A DNA stretch of 15,560 bases. Origin: Acidobacteriota bacterium (lineage in GTDB: Bacteria > Acidobacteriota > Terriglobia > Terriglobales > Acidobacteriaceae). The stretch is from positions 1-15,560 of the forward strand of contig JAEKKE010000390.1 of NCBI GenBank assembly GCA_019510535.1, in the 5' to 3' direction. Below the pieces are notes generated by a model. It did not search any database, was not told where the DNA came from, and saw only the letters and a list, made by a program, of their open reading frames with translations. How positions within the stretch are numbered: position 1 is the first letter of the stretch; each line of letters begins with the position of its first letter. The position numbers and the translations under genes are program-made. Positions 6,137 through 13,198 of the stretch are shown here, one piece after another.

Positions 6137-6937
6137 ATGATCGATCTTCATCATCATCTGCTCTATGGTCTCGACGATGGTGCGCGAACGCTGGAAGATT
6201 CGCTCAACATGACGCGCATGGCCATCGAAGATGGCATTACCCACATTGTGTGTACGCCACATGCCAATCACCGGTATCGTTTCGATCCGGAGATCAATAA
6301 CGCGCGTCTGAACGATATCAAGCAAGAGCTGAATCGCACCGGCGAGGGCGACAAGATCACCTTCGGACTCGGCTGCGACTTCCACATGACGTATGACAAC
6401 ATCGAAGACGCCAAGGTGAATCCTGCCAAATACAGCATCAACGGCAATGGATATCTTCTGGTGGAGCTTCCCGATGAAGGCATTCCCGTCGGTCTGACCG
6501 AGACCTTCTACCAGCTCCAGATCGCAGGCCTGACGCCGATCCTTACGCACCCGGAGCGCAATGCCACGCTACAGCGCAACCCGGACCGGATGAAGAACTG
6601 GATTCGCGGAGGCCTTCTGGTGCAGGTCACGGCAGGTTCCGTCATCGGCCGCTTCGGCCGCCTGGCGCAGGCCCTGGCCTCCCGCATGCTGGCGGACAAC
6701 TGGGTTCATGTCATCGCTACGGACGCACATAATGTCTCCAGCCGCCCCCCAAAGATGCGTCAGGCAACTGATGCCATTGAGGAGATGTACGGCGCTGAAA
6801 CGGCCCGCCGCCTCTGCGTCGAGAACCCAAAGCGCATCTTCTACGGAAAACCCCTCGGAGAGCAGCCCGAACCAATCGGCATCTATGGGGATCTTCAGCC
6901 GAAGAAGTCCTGGTTCGATAAACTGCTCCGCCGCTAG
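6137..6937 (+). CDS. CpsB/CapC/YwqE-type PHP-domain tyrosine-protein phosphatase
   Basis: 266 aa, the usual size. The family consists of metal-dependent (PHP, TIM-barrel-like) phosphatases that dephosphorylate tyrosine clusters of BY-kinases controlling capsule or exopolysaccharide synthesis. Visible signatures: DLHHHLLYGLDDGARTLEDS at 3-22 (HxH metal ligands, like DIHxHxxPGxDDG in the family), VCTPHANH (about 38-45), LLVELPDEGIP, LTHPERN, and VIATDAHN near residues 196-203. No BY-kinase or polysaccharide gene is present in the window, so its partner must be elsewhere or the protein has another phospho-substrate. No Shine-Dalgarno sequence is strong upstream of the ATG. The 18-bp spacing to purQ suggests cotranscription without obvious functional logic. 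The C-terminal tail (about 238-266) is variable and basic. Confidence 0.9.
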   Translation: MIDLHHHLLYGLDDGARTLEDSLNMTRMAIEDGITHIVCTPHANHRYRFDPEINNARLNDIKQELNRTGEGDKITFGLGCDFHMTYDNIEDAKVNPAKYSINGNGYLLVELPDEGIPVGLTETFYQLQIAGLTPILTHPERNATLQRNPDRMKNWIRGGLLVQVTAGSVIGRFGRLAQALASRMLADNWVHVIATDAHNVSSRPPKMRQATDAIEEMYGAETARRLCVENPKRIFYGKPLGEQPEPIGIYGDLQPKKSWFDKLLRR

Positions 6938-6964
6938 AACGCTTCGAAACATTTGGGATAAACC

Positions 6965-7177
6965 AGACTCTCGTTACCCCATTCTTTGTCGGAAGACAAA
7001 GGGTGGCGTATTGCGGCCGCGCTACCGTTTTTATTTAGGTAAGGTCACTGAGGATATCGGGAAAGCAGATTTCTCCGCTCCCTCCGGTCGCTGCGAAATG
7101 ACAAACAAAAATTATTCGAGCTTCGCTCGAATTCCCATGTCCCCGAGGGACATGGGGCACCCGGTCCAAGGGTTATC
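6965..7177 (+). repeat. Family 2 composite palindromic repeat, copy 2
   Basis: The left block is CTCGTTACCCCATT, then the hairpin CTTTGTC (6984-6990) / GACAAAG (6995-7001) and GGGTGG. The right block is the hairpin CCCATGTCCC (7134-7143) / GGGACATGGG (7147-7156) followed by GGGCAC and a tail to about 7177. An extra hairpin, ATTCGAGC (7114-7121) / GCTCGAAT (7125-7132), directly precedes the conserved one and is absent from copy 1. It lies between the convergent cpsB-like and SDR genes and encodes the aberrant C-terminus of the SDR. Confidence 0.75.
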
Positions 7178-7824
7178 GCGGCTACCTCTTCGGCGCTCCC
7201 ATTGCGCCTCATCGGAGTACGTTCGGCAAAGTGCTGATACTCAGCCTCCACCTCGCCGAAGACAATCATTCCCGGCGCGACACAGTTCACGCTGATCTCC
7301 GGAGCCCAGGCCTTAGCCATCGTCTGGCTCAGCATGTGAAGCGCCGCCTTCGAGGTGCAGTAATGCGCGTGTGTCGCCCAGGGATGCAGTCCCCCCAGCG
7401 AGCCGATGTTCACGATGCGTCCATGACTGGCTTTCAGATACGGAAACGCCGCCTGAGCCACCAGGAATGGTCCGCGCGTATTGGTCTCTGCCATGGCGTC
7501 CCATTGCTCAACCGTGAGTTGCTCCAGAGCTGCCGTCTCAAAACGGCCGGCGTTATTCACCAGCAGATCCAATCCGCCCATCATCTCCGCGGTCCTGTGT
7601 ACCGCCTCCCGCACGCTCTGGGGTCGACGCAGGTCGCAGGAGATGGCATAGGCCGCAACACCCAGCGCTTTGATCTCTGAGACAACATGCTCCGCATCGG
7701 CCGCAGATTCCCGGTAGGTAATGGTGACATCCGCACCTGCACGCGCCAACTCCAACGCGATCGCACGACCGATTCTTCTGGCGGCGCCGGTGACCAGCGC
7801 TCGCTTCCCTGAAAGCAGACCCAT
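7045..7824 (-). CDS. Short-chain dehydrogenase/reductase with repeat-derived C-terminus
   Basis: 259 aa NAD(P)-dependent SDR, classical type. Visible: cofactor motif TGAARRIG (12-19), the adjacent ITYRES strand favouring NADP(H), SCDLRR (62-67), NNAG (90-93), catalytic Ser142 in NIGSLGG, Tyr155 and Lys159 in HYCTSK, and VAPGMI (182-187). Homology to the family stops at about residue 217 (NGSAEEVAAI). The expected tail, with the remaining helix and the last strand ending in a TGQxxxVDGG-type motif, is absent. Residues 218-259 (TLGPGAPCPSGTWEFERS onwards) are translation of the family 2 repeat. The gene is therefore truncated or fused, and stability or tetramer formation is doubtful. The substrate is unknown; RxxNGS-type members include pteridine and sugar reductases. 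A family 1-like element begins 8 bp upstream of the ATG. Confidence 0.85.
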   Translation of the reverse strand: MGLLSGKRALVTGAARRIGRAIALELARAGADVTITYRESAADAEHVVSEIKALGVAAYAISCDLRRPQSVREAVHRTAEMMGGLDLLVNNAGRFETAALEQLTVEQWDAMAETNTRGPFLVAQAAFPYLKASHGRIVNIGSLGGLHPWATHAHYCTSKAALHMLSQTMAKAWAPEISVNCVAPGMIVFGEVEAEYQHFAERTPMRRNGSAEEVAAITLGPGAPCPSGTWEFERSSNNFCLSFRSDRRERRNLLSRYPQ

Positions 7825-7832
7825 GCCGGAAT

Positions 7833-7983
7833 TAGAGCATTTCTCCTAAAACTGTAGCTTTGGAAAAATCTGCGAATGCCGTTTCTTCGCGGAAAACAGC
7901 GCAAACAGCCAAAACTTCACCCCTGCGAACGAGTTCGTCGGGGACCCCGAAACTCCACTCTATGCCATTTGGAGAAATGCTCG
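7833..7983 (+). repeat. Divergent family 1-like element (copy F)
   Basis: About 150 bp bounded by a perfect 12-bp terminal inverted repeat, GAGCATTTCTCC (7835-7846) and GGAGAAATGCTC (7971-7982), with a 5' TA. The ends share GAGCATTT with family 1 but then differ, and the interior is mostly unrelated apart from a GTTTC...GGAAAAC stem near the middle. It contains a second small hairpin CGAAC-GA-GTTCG. It sits just upstream of the SDR start and directly abuts the half copy at 7984. Confidence 0.65.
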
Positions 7984-8022
7984 AGAGCATCTTTCCTGTT
8001 GCTGGGTATCCCGGAAGGAGCG
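7984..8022 (+). repeat. Family 1 repeat, 5' half only (copy E)
   Basis: The sequence starts AGAGCATCTTTCCTGTTGC and matches the left third of copies A-C up to the GGAAGGAGCG segment, then stops; the central hairpin and right terminal repeat are missing. It lies back-to-back with copy F, the junction forming TGCTC-GA-GAGCA. Confidence 0.65.
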
Positions 8023-8029
8023 GCTATCG

Positions 8030-8060
8030 CAAAGCAAACGGGCCGCCCAGAGGCGGCCCA
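8030..8060 (-). terminator. Rho-independent terminator of the carboxypeptidase-regulatory-like gene
   Basis: Perfect 8-bp GC stem GGGCCGCC (8040-8047) / GGCGGCCC (8052-8059) with a 4-nt loop, 17 bp past the stop. On the minus strand it is followed by GTTTGCTTTG, a weak T-rich tract. Confidence 0.7.
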
Positions 8061-8076
8061 TTCGACAACATCATGA

Positions 8077-8604
8077 TTACTTCGGCGACGAGGTATTGTT
8101 CGTCTTGTTGGTGTCCGAGGTATTGTTTGTCTTGCCGTCCTTCGGCCGATTGGCTTCCTGTACGCCGGCCTTACGCTGCGACTCCTTGTCGCCGTTGTCC
8201 TGATACGCAGAGACCTGCTCCCGCGGACGAATGACGCGTACCTCGATCGCCTTATTCGCCTCTGCTACCTGATACTCCTTCGCATAGCTGGCAAACCCGG
8301 TGGCGAGCACCTGCAACACCACGGTGGCTCCACGCGGAATCACATCAATCGTTGCTTTACCATCCGGTCCGGTCTTCACCTCATAGCTTCCGTTCGGCTG
8401 ACCGTCTTCCATCGGGCGGAAGATCACCGCCGCATTCTGAATCGGTTTGCCGTTGAAGTCCTTCACCACCAGAACTTCAATACGCGCGGTCTCAGGCGGC
8501 GCTTTGTACTTACGCCCATGTCGATCTTCACGGTTGTCCTGGGCGCCACTCACGCCCGTAACCGCCATTACCGCCGCCAACGCTACAACACCTGCAAACC
8601 GCAT
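8077..8604 (-). CDS. Secreted carboxypeptidase-regulatory-like (beta-sandwich) protein
   Basis: 175 aa. The signal peptide MRFAGVVALAAVMAVTGVSG is cleaved probably just before AQDN. Residues 40-126 form one Ig-like/CarboxypepD_reg-type beta-sandwich: IEVLVVKDFNGKPIQNAAVIF (42-62), YEVKTGPDGKATIDVIPRG (74-92, the classic 'T..DG.A...VPxG' repeat) and a final strand IEVRVIRP (120-127). The rest (130-175) is a low-complexity polar tail rich in Asn, Thr, Lys and Asp (NNTSDTNKTNNTSSPK), likely disordered. The protein is exported to the periplasm or beyond; a binding or structural role is an inference and no catalytic residues are seen. Acidobacteria carry many such domains. GAGGGG 8 nt upstream of the ATG may serve as Shine-Dalgarno sequence, and a TACAAT -10-like hexamer lies at 8632-8637 (minus strand). 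It is transcribed divergently from groES. Confidence 0.75.
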   Translation of the reverse strand: MRFAGVVALAAVMAVTGVSGAQDNREDRHGRKYKAPPETARIEVLVVKDFNGKPIQNAAVIFRPMEDGQPNGSYEVKTGPDGKATIDVIPRGATVVLQVLATGFASYAKEYQVAEANKAIEVRVIRPREQVSAYQDNGDKESQRKAGVQEANRPKDGKTNNTSDTNKTNNTSSPK

Positions 8605-8699
8605 CCTTGGAGCCCCTCAAAAGCTGACGTTATTGTACGTCTGTCACCATAAGACGAGGGAGGATATCGTTCGATAGATCCCCGCAAGGATACTGAAGT

Positions 8700-8724
8700 A
8701 ATATGAGCGCGTTTCACTCATATT
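8700..8724. promoter_or_regulatory. Perfect inverted repeat upstream of the groESL promoter
   Basis: AATATGAG-N9-CTCATATT, 8-bp perfect arms with a 9-nt spacer, ends 13 bp before the groES -35 element. It has the same arm-spacer-arm layout as CIRCE but a different sequence, and it does not match the HspR HAIR consensus. It could be a second operator serving groESL or the divergent gene. Confidence 0.5.
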
Positions 8725-8737
8725 TAATCTCCACAGC

Positions 8738-8766
8738 TTGACTTCGTTTTCCCATTTGCATATCGT
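8738..8766 (+). promoter_or_regulatory. Predicted groESL promoter
   Basis: TTGACT (8738-8743), a 17-bp spacer, then TATCGT (8761-8766). It looks like a housekeeping sigma70-type promoter rather than a sigma32 one, as expected for an HrcA-controlled operon. The CIRCE begins at its last base. Confidence 0.6.
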
Positions 8767-8792
8767 TAGCAATCGGAAGGCGAGAGTGCTAA
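8766..8792. promoter_or_regulatory. CIRCE element (HrcA operator)
   Basis: TTAGCAATC-N9-GAGTGCTAA against the consensus TTAGCACTC-N9-GAGTGCTAA: one mismatch, A for C at 8772, and a perfect right arm. It overlaps the end of the -10 element, so HrcA binding would block transcription of groESL until heat or misfolded protein titrates GroEL. The position 37 bp upstream of groES is typical. Confidence 0.93.
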
Positions 8793-8829
8793 TTCCGCCG
8801 GTCCAACCATTCCAAGGAGAAGTCAACAC

Positions 8830-9126
8830 ATGGCATCGACGAAGTTTACTCCGCTGCATGACCGCATTCTGGTCAAGCGCGTAGAAGAGGGCGAGACTCT
8901 GCGCGGCGGCATCATCATCCCCGATTCAGCGAAGGAAAAGCCCTCGCAGGGCGAGGTTATCGCAGTGGGCAAGGGCAAGTCGAACGATGAGGGCAAAGTC
9001 TTCCCGCTCGATGTGAAGGTGGGCGACAAGATCCTCTTCGGCAAGTACTCCGGCACCGAGATCAAGCTCGACGGAGAAGAGTTCCTGATCATGCGCGAGG
9101 AAGAAGTCCTCGGCATCGTCAAGTAA
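8830..9126 (+). CDS. groES: Co-chaperonin GroES
   Basis: 98 aa. It forms the heptameric lid of the GroEL folding chamber in the cytoplasm. Visible: PLHDRILVKRVEEGE (8-22), the mobile loop that docks on GroEL with its hydrophobic tripeptide GGIIIPDSAKEKPSQG (26-41), the roof beta-hairpin region GKSNDEGKVFPLDVKVGD, and the C-terminal LDGEEFLIMREEEVLGIV. The length is standard. Start ATG 8830 has AAGGAGA at 8814-8820 with a 9-nt spacer. It is the first gene of a two-gene operon under the CIRCE element, with groEL 96 bp downstream. Confidence 0.98.
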   Translation: MASTKFTPLHDRILVKRVEEGETLRGGIIIPDSAKEKPSQGEVIAVGKGKSNDEGKVFPLDVKVGDKILFGKYSGTEIKLDGEEFLIMREEEVLGIVK

Positions 9127-9222
9127 GCCTTACAACCAAGTCGTATCCCCTGCCCCATCGTCGGGCATGGACGAATCCTATATCGCCCGTTCCGCGGGCT
9201 AACGAACTAGAGGAAAAGAAAT

Positions 9223-10890
<1,668 letters not shown>

Positions 10891-10925
10891 GTCCTGCGCG
10901 GAGGGCGAATCGCGCCTAACGGCGC

Positions 10926-10964
10926 AAGCAGAACGGCCCCGGTTTCCGGGGCCGTTCTGCTTTT
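10926..10964 (+). terminator. Rho-independent terminator of groESL
   Basis: A 17-bp perfect stem, AAGCAGAACGGCCCCGG (10926-10942) with its complement (10946-10962), loop TTT, followed by TTTT. It lies 36 bp after the groEL stop. On the opposite strand it lies 42 bp past the MDR gene's stop and could also end that convergent transcript, though the T-tract there is poor. Confidence 0.9.
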
Positions 10965-11005
10965 AGATTTCGAGGGTGGAGCCCCCGGAGAGGTCAGGCA
11001 AACCT

Positions 11006-12004
11006 CTAAATCACATCAATCACAATCTTCCCGTTCGCCTTACCACTCTCGACGAGTTCATGTGCTTCGAGCGCGGTCTCGAAAGTAAAACGGCGCTCGT
11101 CGACCATGGGACGCAGCTTACCCTGCTCCACCATGCGAGTCACTTCGCGCAGGATCCATCCGTGATGACCTCGGCGCTCGCGGGTAAGCAGGGGCAGCAG
11201 AACAAAAACGCCTGAGTAGCTGGCTCCACGACGCGAGAGTGCTTTCAGGTCATGCGCGCCCCAGCCATAGCAACTGGCAACGCGGCCGTAGTTGCGGATC
11301 GCTGCCATGCAGTCGTCAAGAGGTTTGCCGCCGACCGTGTCATAACCGACATCGAATCCCACACCGGCAGTGTGGCGCTGCACATATTGCTCCACTGGCT
11401 CATCGCGATCGATGGGCGTTGCGCCATAGCTTCGAACGATCTCTGCCTTAGCCGCCGAAACTGTCGCATAGACCTCCGCTCCCGCAGAGACCGCCATCTG
11501 CACAACGACGTGACCGACGCCACCTGCGCCGCCAGTGACGAGGACACGGTCCCCAGCCTGCACTTGCGCACGGTCTGCGAGACCTTCATACGCTGTAAGC
11601 GAGACCAGAGGCAGAGTAGCCGCCTCCCGCATGCTCAGGCTCTTCGGCTTCGGGGCAAGCAGATCGGCATCGACGGCCATGTACTCCGCCAACGATCCCT
11701 GGATGCCACCGGCTCCGCCGGCAAGACCGTATACCTCGTCGCCAACTTCGAACTCAGAGACACCGATACCTACAGCCTCCACCACACCGGCCATATCTGT
11801 GCCCAGGATGCATGGCGCGGTCATCCCGCCGTGCGGAGCCTTGCCGGTACGGATCTTGCTGTCGATAGGATTTACGCCGCTGGCATGAACACGTACCAGA
11901 ACGTCATGGTCACCAATCTGGGGTTGAGGGACTTCGGCGATCCGGAATGCTCCGGTTTCAAAGCTGTCGACAACAAGGGCTTTCATGGTCATATCTGCGG
12001 TCAA
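11006..12004 (-). CDS. NADPH:quinone oxidoreductase-like MDR-family protein
   Basis: 332 aa medium-chain dehydrogenase/reductase. The N-terminal GroES-like domain contains VLVRVHASGVNPIDSKIRTG (35-54) and LGTDMAGVVEAVG (67-79). The Rossmann domain contains AGDRVLVTGGAGGVGHVVVQM (150-170, GGAGGVG cofactor loop), YGATPIDR and GFDVGYDTVGG. The structural-zinc cysteine cluster is absent and no catalytic zinc Cys/His pair is seen, which points to the zinc-independent quinone-oxidoreductase branch that reduces quinones or enones with NADPH. The TTG start at 12004 has GGAG 9 nt upstream. ATGs at codons 5 and 7 (11992, 11986) are alternatives, and codon 7 gives the family-typical MKALVV. A perfect inverted repeat lies directly upstream. 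The gene is convergent with groEL. Confidence 0.9.
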   Translation of the reverse strand: MTADMTMKALVVDSFETGAFRIAEVPQPQIGDHDVLVRVHASGVNPIDSKIRTGKAPHGGMTAPCILGTDMAGVVEAVGIGVSEFEVGDEVYGLAGGAGGIQGSLAEYMAVDADLLAPKPKSLSMREAATLPLVSLTAYEGLADRAQVQAGDRVLVTGGAGGVGHVVVQMAVSAGAEVYATVSAAKAEIVRSYGATPIDRDEPVEQYVQRHTAGVGFDVGYDTVGGKPLDDCMAAIRNYGRVASCYGWGAHDLKALSRRGASYSGVFVLLPLLTRERRGHHGWILREVTRMVEQGKLRPMVDERRFTFETALEAHELVESGKANGKIVIDVI

Positions 12005-12005
12005 A

Positions 12006-12026
12006 AAGGAGAACTCCAGTCTCCTT
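12006..12026. promoter_or_regulatory. Inverted repeat at the MDR gene start
   Basis: AAGGAGA-N7-TCTCCTT, perfect 7-bp arms, immediately upstream of the TTG start. As RNA it would fold the Shine-Dalgarno GGAG (in the loop) into a hairpin; as DNA it could be an operator. Either reading is an inference. Confidence 0.4.
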
Positions 12027-12096
12027 AGACTACTGTGTCAGGAAGAATGGACCACCGTTTGATGGCAAAGACCATTCATTGCCTCCTACGTGTCTT

Positions 12097-12180
12097 ACAG
12101 CATTTTCCCTGTTGATGGGCATCCCGGAAGGAGCGTGCCGCGGCGTTTTCATTGCGGAAAACGTCAATAGATGTACTCTA
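12097..12180 (+). repeat. Family 1 palindromic repeat, copy D (internally deleted)
   Basis: The left terminal repeat (CAGCATTTTCCCTGTTG) and central hairpin GGCGTTTTC (12142-12150) / GAAAACGTC (12157-12165) are present. The sequence then jumps from ATAGATG to TACTCTA, lacking about 31 bp that copy A has between the same two words. The last three bases are the complement of the stop codon of the minus-strand VWFA gene. One base change in the right arm of the stem (GTC for GCC) gives a weaker pair. Confidence 0.8.
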
Positions 12181-13089
12181 TCGCGGCGAAGCCTCCACCA
12201 TCATTGGCCCACTTACCTTCGCCCCCTCGGCGGAAATATGGAAGCGTTGCAAACCTTTTCCTCCACCTTCGAACTCCACGCGGTAGGTGTCGTAAAGCGC
12301 ATCGTTGAACCGCTTGAGGAACGGGCTGAAGCTGGGCGGATCTCCTGTCCCGAGGTAGTAAGCCGTTCCGCCAGTGGAAGCCGCGACATCCGTGAGGTAG
12401 TTCTGGCCGCTGAAAGACGCCTGCATGCCGCGCATTGCCGCGCCGGTGAAGTAGATGGAATAAACCGCAACACCCGCACGTTGCGAATCGCTCTTGGCTG
12501 CATCCACATACGGACTGCTCTGGTTCAGCGGGCTCGTGCTGCCGTTATAGGGATCGACGCCGCTTGTGATCATCAGAACGATATGCGCCTTGCCGTCGGG
12601 TTGCCACTTCTTTACAAAGTCCGAGAGACAGAAGTAGGGACTAGCGCTGGCTCCCGGTTGTGCCGTTGGCAGCCGGACAGCCTTAGCGGCGCCATCGTGT
12701 TCAGTAGTAAATCCCTGTTCGCTCACAACGCGTCCGTTCTGCATGTAGCCGACCATCACCGCGACATCCTGGGGCAGGGCTTGAATAAAGCTCTGGATAT
12801 CACCCAGCATGCGGCCGAAGCTGCTTTGCAGACCATCATCGATCAGAACTGCCAGCTCCACACCTGTTCCCTGCCCATGCCCTGAGCCGCCAAGAACAGG
12901 ATTCCACCCGGTGACACGGCGATCGTCATTACCAAACTTCACTTTGACCTGAGAGATATCGATACGCGGAGCTTCCGGCCCACGCTTATTCTCAACGCGC
13001 ACCAGGGCCGAGGTCGAGACCGGACCTTCCACCTGTGCGACCGCGGTAGCGGTCAATATTCCCATCAGCGCGAATCGTAACCAATGCAT
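12178..13089 (-). CDS. Secreted VWFA-domain protein, acidobacterial type
   Basis: 303 aa. Start ATG 13087-13089 is chosen because AGGAGG lies 6 nt upstream and a signal peptide follows (MHWLRFALMGILTATAVAQ); the frame stays open to 13263 but reads through the neighbouring terminator. A VWFA-like domain spans about residues 77-265: ELAVLIDDGLQSSFGRML (78-95, where the MIDAS DxSxS is degenerate), VAVMVGYMQNGRVV, HIVLMITSGVDPY (second metal-site strand) and AGVAVYSIYFTG. The C-terminus (DTYRVEFEGGGKGLQRFHIS) is a small beta domain. Acidobacteria have many such VWFA-related secreted proteins of unknown function. The stop TAG coincides with the end of a family 1 repeat. The TonB-receptor gene lies upstream on the same strand but a terminator separates them. 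Confidence 0.82.
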   Translation of the reverse strand: MHWLRFALMGILTATAVAQVEGPVSTSALVRVENKRGPEAPRIDISQVKVKFGNDDRRVTGWNPVLGGSGHGQGTGVELAVLIDDGLQSSFGRMLGDIQSFIQALPQDVAVMVGYMQNGRVVSEQGFTTEHDGAAKAVRLPTAQPGASASPYFCLSDFVKKWQPDGKAHIVLMITSGVDPYNGSTSPLNQSSPYVDAAKSDSQRAGVAVYSIYFTGAAMRGMQASFSGQNYLTDVAASTGGTAYYLGTGDPPSFSPFLKRFNDALYDTYRVEFEGGGKGLQRFHISAEGAKVSGPMMVEASPR

Positions 13090-13146
13090 GGCGAACCTCC
13101 TGCGGGTTATAAGACGCGTGAGATGGAGAAAAAGGTACAAAACGTA

Positions 13147-13176
13147 CGAAGGGCCGGAGGATTCTCCGGCCCTTCG
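13147..13176 (-). terminator. Rho-independent terminator of the TonB-dependent receptor gene
   Basis: A perfect 13-bp stem, CGAAGGGCCGGAG (13147-13159) with its complement (13164-13176), and a 4-nt loop, 22 bp past the receptor's stop. On the minus strand TACGTTTTGTACCTTTTT follows. Confidence 0.85.
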
Positions 13177-13198
13177 CAACTTGTTGATGATTGCAGTG

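Noticed and set aside
5711..6550. A 279-codon minus-strand frame across purQ and the PHP phosphatase gene
   Set aside because: It opposes two confidently identified genes and has no recognisable domain.
781..8022. A CRISPR array or tandem repeat made of the recurring elements
   Set aside because: The copies are dispersed, differ in orientation, are separated by genes and have no regular spacers or cas genes.
11947..12885. A 312-codon plus-strand frame including translation of repeat copy D
   Set aside because: It is antisense to the MDR start and the VWFA gene. The readable segment (FSLLMGIPEG) is repeat sequence, which recurs in other copies and can mimic a conserved peptide.
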